Assembly: GCA_009733715.1 (NCBI GenBank)
Contig: WMKJ01000089.1
Coordinates: 1 to 55,151 of the forward strand
Source: Herpomyces periplanetae
Lineage: Eukaryota > Ascomycota > Laboulbeniomycetes > Herpomycetales > Herpomycetaceae
Reading direction: 5' to 3'
DNA length: 55,151 nucleotides
Below the pieces are notes generated by a model. The model saw nothing but the letters and a program-made list of their open reading frames with translations. It was not told the DNA's origin and made no database searches. A program made the translations under genes and the position numbers. Below, piece after piece: positions 54,141 to 55,151 of the stretch. Positions within the stretch are counted from its first letter, which is position 1, and every line of letters starts with the position of its first letter.

Positions 54141-55151
54141 ATGGATCAGGAAATTTATACGCTTCTCTTAAAAACTATAGAGTCACAGTCCCTATATACG
54201 GACTCTAACAGTCCTTCTAGCAATGTTACTTATGCTAAATATTTAGCATCTCAAACTTTGGGTCAGCTTGATGATATTGAAAAACCAAAACTTGAAGCTC
54301 TTGCACGTCAAACCCAGGATAAAATTACAGTTTTATCCGTTACGTTTAGTGACGCTATTATTAACTCTTCACATTACCGTACCAAACTTTATTCTACGCT
54401 CCCCACTATCGCGCATGCTTGTCTCAATTCAGCTACTGCTACACACACCTTGTGTCAACGCGTTACCGAATTTATACACGCTAACTCAACATGCCCCACG
54501 ACACCCGACGCATTGCAACGACGTTCAAACCTTGATTTGACAAATCAGGTCAACCTACTATCCCGAGTTTGTGAAATTCCACGTTTAATGCGACTATTCG
54601 TCAGTGCTGTTCGCTTGTCCAATGCCCAACCAGAAACTCTCCGTGTCATTAATGTTAATTGTACGGCTGCTTTCGACCTGGCTTCCTTGGTCGCTAGATT
54701 AAATATCCTCTATCCTGAATCCCGCCTTATTAACTCCATTGTTAACAAGGTTAACCGCCAGATGCTTCAATTATCAACAAACTTACTCTACGATTTACGT
54801 TTACCTGCGCTTAAGTTACCCAATGCCGTTCGAATCATTGGTTGGCTTCGTCGCTTTCCCGTTACTCTTGACTCAAATTCCCCCCGTTTGTTAACCTCAT
54901 CTCTCAACATGGACAATGCCTGTTCACTTGATGCAAGTCTCGGATCAATACTTCTGGTTTCTCGTTATGCAAACTTTCTTAATGAATTAAATTCGTTGAC
55001 TCAATATCAAAGTGCTGCTGATGCTGAAATATCTCAGCTTTCCCATGAAAAACCCACTGCCCTTTAAGCCAACCTTACGCCCGGTAGTATTGATCCTGTT
55101 GAACGATTTCTGAAACGATATCTTGAATTGTTTCGTGAACAGAGTTTCTCC
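54141..55151 (+). CDS. COG8: COG8, 5' part, running off the window
   Basis: Subunit of the COG tethering complex for retrograde transport within the Golgi. ATG at 54141. About 308 residues are open: the N-terminal helices, then the Dor1 core with NVNCTAAFDLASLVARLN, LYPESRLINSIVNKVN and LRLPALKLPNAVRIIGWLRR. A TAA interrupts the frame at 55065-55067. The same frame then resumes directly (ANLTPGSIDPVERFLKRYLE) into the C-terminal region to the edge. The stop lies in a variable linker, 8 bases before the inverted repeat begins. It may reflect an unseen intron, a sequence error or disturbance at the junction. Together with the fragment at 52523-53129 it would make a normal-length COG8 (about 500-600 residues). 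Confidence 0.88.
55076..55151. repeat. Right-end inverted repeat, edge arm
   Basis: An exact reverse complement of 53054-53129, running to the last base of the window, so its true length is unknown. Confidence 0.97.

Noticed and set aside
1-55151. Transposons, LTR elements, virus-derived genes, CRISPR arrays, rRNA
   Set aside because: I found no reverse transcriptase, integrase, transposase, capsid or polymerase-like frames, no long terminal repeats apart from the edge fold-backs, and no regularly spaced repeats.

Overview
This window is a piece of a fungal nuclear genome. Every recognisable gene has a fungal or general eukaryotic counterpart. Introns are short (60 to 409 bp), mostly with GTAAGT-type donors and a CTAAC-type branch site 20 to 45 bases before the acceptor. 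The DUF7137 surface protein, the Oms1-type methyltransferase, HMG-CoA synthase and a Det1-like phosphatase point to Fungi. A PRKRIP1-type splicing factor and the general divergence argue against a Saccharomyces-type yeast, so an early-diverging or otherwise non-model fungus is my inference. I see no rRNA, tRNA, CRISPR array, transposon or virus-derived element.

Layout, left to right: RAD26/CSB helicase (+, 5' end missing); DUF7137 membrane protein (-, two exons, the second recovered by splicing); Oms1-like mitochondrial methyltransferase (-, very long N-terminus); HMG-CoA synthase (+, two exons); a large unrecognised Ser-rich protein (-, three exons joined here); CCT3 chaperonin subunit (-, four exons); a 2.5 kb divergent intergenic region; an unrecognised 309-residue protein (+); UFD4/TRIP12-like HECT ligase (-, four exons); NPC1 sterol transporter (-); Det1-like histidine phosphatase (-, four exons); PRKRIP1 (+); PRPP synthetase (-, two exons); RNA polymerase III subunit RPC9/Rpc17 with a long C-terminal extension (-); Mediator MED7 (+); an unrecognised protein with a SUMO-interaction-like motif (+); then a rearranged right end holding a COG8 3' fragment (-), the 5' part of tryptophanyl-tRNA synthetase (-), and the 5' part of COG8 (+).

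Both ends of the window fold back on themselves. Bases 1-89 are an exact reverse complement of 2198-2286 inside RAD26, and bases 55076-55151 are an exact reverse complement of 53054-53129. The right-hand fold-back cuts the WARS gene and fuses it to an inverted copy of the COG8 3' half. Two such junctions, each with a loop of about 2 kb and each lying at the very edge, look more like chimeras from whole-genome amplification or assembly than native chromosome structure. Genes touching the edges should be read with that in mind.

The genes are mostly housekeeping: transcription-coupled repair, transcription (MED7, RPC9), splicing, protein folding and degradation, nucleotide synthesis and Golgi traffic. 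Three are linked to sterols (HMG-CoA synthase, NPC1, Det1-like), though they are not one operon-like unit. Intergenic regions carry recurring TCACGTGA E-boxes, a GTGGCG repeat next to an E-box palindrome upstream of HMG-CoA synthase, a 20-bp perfect hairpin, and several strictly alternating purine-pyrimidine tracts.
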